The notes beneath the pieces are model-generated. The model made no database searches, had not been told where the DNA came from, and saw nothing but the letters and a program-made list of their open reading frames with translations. From the NCBI GenBank assembly GCA_021397835.1, contig JAJFZO010000230.1:5698001-5762000 (forward strand): a stretch of 64,000 bases of DNA, written 5' to 3'. Positions 60,294 to 64,000 of this stretch are shown here, piece after piece. The DNA is from Moringa oleifera (lineage: Eukaryota > Streptophyta > Magnoliopsida > Brassicales > Moringaceae). A program made the translations under genes and the position numbers. Positions within the stretch are counted from its first letter, which is position 1. The number at the start of each line of letters is the position of its first letter.

Positions 60294-62924
60294 TCACAGA
60301 ATCTGATGAGATGCTCCCTCGAAGGAGCTCAAAGAACTGATCAGAGATTCATAAACCTTGATTCCTTTCAAGTATATGGTGTCTTTAAGGAACTGCAGAA
60401 CATAGTTTCAGGAGTAAGAAAAGAAACCAGCAATATGCCTATGGAGAAGTATGAGCTACTGATACAAAATACATAGGTAAACATGTCAAACCTCGTTATG
60501 GTCATGCAATAAAATGGGAGTATTTGTCATTGGTGAGAAACCCAGGGCAGGAATTCCTAATTGTCTCATATACCGTGCATCAGTTGTTGAAGCCAAGATT
60601 TCAGGCTTTCCAAGTTTTCCCCCAACAGCTTCAATAGCTTGCTTGAAAACAGACCACCAAGGATTTGAATCATTTGTTGGAGTCATTATTGGGCGCCCTA
60701 AATAGTCGCTTATAGGTCCTTTTTCAACTATCTGCCAAGTGAAGAGTGTAATCAGCACCATCTTTCAGTGTTGTCTCAGATGGAACAAAAAGAAACAAGG
60801 ATCTGAAATCTTATGATAATATCCAATCAAGCACATTAAATCTGCATTCTCATTGCCTTCATAAGTTATAGTATTCAATGACAAATTCACTGATCCAACA
60901 TTAACTGACATTACTTAGAGAACTGTGTTTAAGCAATTGACAAGGTATAAAACAACAAAACTGGGAAATAACTCCACAAAGAAAACCGTATGCAGAATGA
61001 AAAGGATATCCCATAAGGCAAACCTGCCTCAGAGTAAAAAGGTCAGAAACAAGACTACAATCAAGGCCCCGAGAAACCCTGCATCAGAACTATAGAGAAT
61101 TTCGTAATTATACGGGCCAATATTTTCATATCAAGGCCCCAAGAAACCCTGCATCAGAACTAGGTTATAGATGTTCAACAAACATTACCAGTTCCATATA
61201 TAGTGATCCAAAACACGCATGGTGGTAACAAAACAAGTGTTCTGTTTATTAGAAATAGCAAAACGTGACGAAACACTTGCCATTGTGGATGTGAATACAT
61301 GGTAAAAGCCCCGCATGAGTCAGAAAAGGATTTAAGGGGATGAGTCTTTCTCCTCTCCCCTGAGTGACAAGACCAACCCTAAGAACCTCACATGCAAATG
61401 CCAATAGGCCCATCAATTAACAGACAAGTGGAACTAACAAAGGAGGGGATGAAGGCTGTCCAAATGAGATGAACCAAATAAAGAATCAAGTAGACATTTG
61501 AAAACCATGACAAGAGTAAGTAGGACAATTGGATAAGGAATCCGACCATACAAAGGGCACACTTAGCTACCAAAGGACGAGTAACCAAAGATAACACGTA
61601 ACTTTTCCTTATTCAACACCCGATAAAACTAAACAGGGTCAACTTCCATTACATTTCAATTAGGATGATTCTAAATCAATAGAACTAATCCTGAATAGAG
61701 TAATGCACCCATGTACACAGCACGAATAAACCGTACAGAGGAAAGCTCATCACTTACATGGAATGTCATGTTCCTTGTGGCTGGTGCCCATTCTTCCTGA
61801 ATTCTCTTCTTCAAAAGGTCCGGATCTGTTGTAGGTGGCATCCGAACATCAAACCCTGCTTCTGCCTCTGAAGGCTGCATATTCATCACAAATCCCTGAA
61901 AAGAAAAGGAAAAAAAAAAAACCATCATAGGTAAACCATTCAAACATATTGGCAACACAAAAACACACAAGCAAACAGGTTATACATAAAGAATGCCCGT
62001 TCCTACAAAATATAGACACCCACATGGAAGCAAAGTGCAATTGAACTGACTCACAGAAGGGGAAGGAATCCCAGCTTTCAAATACACGGGATTAACTGAT
62101 ATAACCTCAGAATTCGCTGCTCGGCCTGCCTTCACCACATCAAACTGAGTCTCCCTGAACTTAGTGATTAACTCAACACTCTTCATCAGATTCTCCATGG
62201 CTCCATTATCATACATCCTGGACCCATGTCCAGGAACCCCGGTGGCCTTGATGACGAGCGACCACGGGGTCCTGTCCGCATAGAAAACCCTGTACTGGTC
62301 CCCGGGGTTCGCCTGGCCTTCGTCCATCACGAACCCCACATTTAGCTCCCGGAACTCGGGGGAGCCGGCGAACTTCGCCATCCCGTTGAGCCCTCCAATT
62401 TCCTCGTCGGGAACGTACGACACGTGAACCGTGCGGGTGGGAGCGAAGCCTTTTGACTTGAGGGAGCGGATGGCCTCCAGGAGCTGCATACCGATGCACT
62501 TATCATCCTGTGCCCCACGAGCGAAGATCTCGCCGGCGGAGGTGCGGTGGGCGGCGAAGGGCGGGTGGACCCACTTGGCGGGCTCGGCCGGGACGGAGTC
62601 GAGGTGGGAGTTGAAGAGGATAGAAGGGAGGGAAGGATTGGAACCGGGCCAGGTGAGAAGGAGTACGGGCTTACCGGGGACAAACTCGAGGGTCTGGACC
62701 TTGAGGCTCAGGGGTTCAGCTTGGGAGATAAGGAAGGAGATCGGACCGGTATAGTTGGGGTTGGGATGGGCCGTGTTGAACCTCAGGTACCGTTGAAATC
62801 TCGTGATGGGTGTGTCTTCTTCTCCTTCTTGTAGGCTTTCTTGATGATGGATTGCCACAGAGAGGAAAACGACTGAGAGGAAGAGAAGGAGGCCGATAAG
62901 GAAGAGACCGTGGCAGGTAGCCAT
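60294..62924 (-). CDS. Aminoacylase-1-like M20 metallopeptidase (N-acyl-amino-acid hydrolase)
   Basis: Four exons (minus): 62055-62924, 61758-61895, 60492-60731 and 60294-60392, all in phase 0, GT-AG bordered, 448 residues. The family removes acyl groups from N-acyl amino acids using two zinc ions. Landmarks: HLDS (H107, D109), GAQDDK (first D, about D140), PDEEIGG (catalytic E174, ligand E175), MDEGQANPGD (D201/E202), GVPGHGSRMYDNGAMENL of the dimerisation domain, and LLHDHNE (H412/H414, the last zinc ligand). The N-terminus MATCHGLFLIGLLLFLSV is a signal peptide or anchor, so the enzyme enters the secretory pathway. The start is the ATG at 62922-62924; sequence upstream in frame has no ATG. 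It resembles Arabidopsis At1g44820 as I recall it. As the only intact copy here, it probably carries the function of the pair. Confidence 0.95.
61061..61163. repeat. 33-bp direct repeat, 70 bp apart, in intron 2 of the intact copy
   Basis: TCAAGGCCCCGAGAAACCCT continuing to GCATCAGAACTA at 61061-61092 recurs at 61131-61163 with one change. The broken copy has a single related stretch (AAGGCCCAAGAAACCC, about 47333), so this is a local duplication made after the two genes separated. Confidence 0.8.
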
Positions 62925-63269
62925 TGCTGTCGGACTTGGGTTGAGATTAAGAGGCACAGATGCAGAGAGTGACTAAGCAGTCATCTTAAGTAGACAGATC
63001 AACAGATGCTAATTTAAAAGTCAAAAATTCTCTAACCAACACAGGGTGTGAGAATCTGCTGCCTGGTGCCATTGACCCTTCACCTTCCCCACTGTGAATA
63101 TATAATTTAATTTAATTTGAAATTAATCATGTAAATTTACTTTTCTGTCCTGAGATAAATTCATTTATCATCTCAATGGCACTATTTATAAGGTAGTTTT
63201 AAGGTTTAAAAGAAAATTTCTGATTTTACAAGTCATTTAATTTGATTTTGATTTAATATATTTTGTTTT

Positions 63270-64000
63270 AGTTATATTTTGGTAAATAAATTATTTTAAA
63301 AATAATGTTTTGAATATAATTTGCGAACTCATTTTATTATATAAAATAATTATTGATAAATTTGATAACAATAAATAATAGTTTATGAATAAAAATTTAT
63401 ATTAATATTTTAAGATATTCTAACACTCTAATGTTATAATAGTTCTAAAAAATATATAATATATTAAAAAGAAGCTTTAAAAATACATTATAAATTTACT
63501 TTTTTTTGTTTTTATTAATAATTAAATTCTCCATTTTTTTTTAATGAACCACTTCTACGTTTATTTTTCAAATTTTTTTCTGGGATTAGTATAAATGCTT
63601 GTGCAAACTCAATTTTTTTTTTTTGCAGAATTATCATAATCCATTGAGAGAAATTAATGAAAAAATAGGAACTGTACGGAAATTTGATTATATATGACGA
63701 GAAAACCATTTTTTTAATGGATATTTGCGTTCCAAAAATTCCCAAAGCACTGGCTTATATATTTTCATTTAGAAATTTCTAATATTAAAATATTATTTAA
63801 ATTAATTCAAATATTTTAAAATAAATTTTATATACACATGATAAATATTATCAACATTATAATAAAATTTTAACTTATGATGAATGATAAATCAATTTTG
63901 AATCAATTTTTAAATTATAAATTCTTATATACATAAAATTCTAAAGATTATCAAGTTATTAAATGTTTTAGATTTTTTAAATACTGGTATAAATACTACA
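63270..64000. other. AT-rich intergenic end of window
   Basis: No exon was recognised. A minus-strand open frame (63515-63745) is low-complexity and lysine/isoleucine-rich, as expected by chance in AT-rich DNA. Poly-T runs occur near 63532 and 63613. Confidence 0.6.

Larger units (their letters stand above)
59940..63265. repeat. Distal unit of the aminoacylase tandem duplication
   Basis: Matches 46079-55165 from the 3' flank through all four exons and the promoter to about 63265. It is the compact version: intron 2 is 1026 bp and the upstream region lacks the AT-rich insert. Confidence 0.75.

Noticed and set aside
1..64000. CRISPR arrays, phage, bacterial defence genes, viral genes or a novel multi-gene system
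   Set aside because: None were seen. The window is plant nuclear DNA with unrelated housekeeping and regulatory genes; claiming a new system would not be supported.

Overview
This is a nuclear DNA window from a flowering plant, almost certainly a eudicot. The genes are split by AT-rich GT-AG introns and sit as islands in very AT-rich intergenic DNA. All recognisable products belong to plant families, and there is no bacterial, organellar or viral gene content. I recognise seven intact protein-coding genes, one broken gene, and a few weak relics. Exon coordinates were worked out by eye from splice sites, reading-frame phase and family knowledge; no alignment was run.

Left part (1-25700): about 4.5 kb of AT-rich, repeat-laden DNA precedes a PLP-dependent aminotransferase of the kynurenine/glutamine-transaminase-like type (+, 4809-7517, two exons), a single-exon high-affinity phosphate transporter of the PHT1 family (+, 8953-10551), and a two-TM, MORN-repeat membrane protein (+, 14397-16333, three exons). 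A 9-kb gene-poor stretch follows, with small AT-rich MITE-like repeats and a possible gene-start relic.

Central part (25700-40000): a RING-H2 E3 ligase with an N-terminal zinc ribbon (+, 26147-27289), a small Lys-rich FAM32A-like protein (-, 28974-29318), a 12-exon YbaK/ProXp-type tRNA-editing-domain protein (-, 30017-36365), and an AP2/ERF transcription factor of the ERF012/013/014 type (-, 39078-39752). Several of these genes have promoters rich in TGGGCC/GGCCCA (site II) motifs, G-boxes or a telo-box.

Right part (40000-64000): a tandem duplication of an M20-family aminoacylase-1 gene, both copies on the minus strand. The distal copy (60294-62924) is intact, with four exons and 448 codons. 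The proximal copy (46444-54030) keeps every exon and splice site but carries one in-frame TAG at codon 211. Its second intron has grown from about 1.0 kb to 6.0 kb by acquiring a large imperfect inverted-repeat structure with further nested elements, and its upstream region has gained about 0.8 kb of AT-rich DNA. This broken copy and its foldback intron are the most notable structure in the window.

Gene order resembles two Arabidopsis chromosome 1 segments as I remember them: At1g77640-77670 (ERF, MORN, aminotransferase) and At1g44820-44835 (aminoacylase, ERF, YbaK protein). This suggests the window keeps an ancestral order that Arabidopsis split between duplicated regions. The genes are unrelated housekeeping or regulatory genes; nothing suggests they work as one pathway, and I found no convincing novel multi-gene system.
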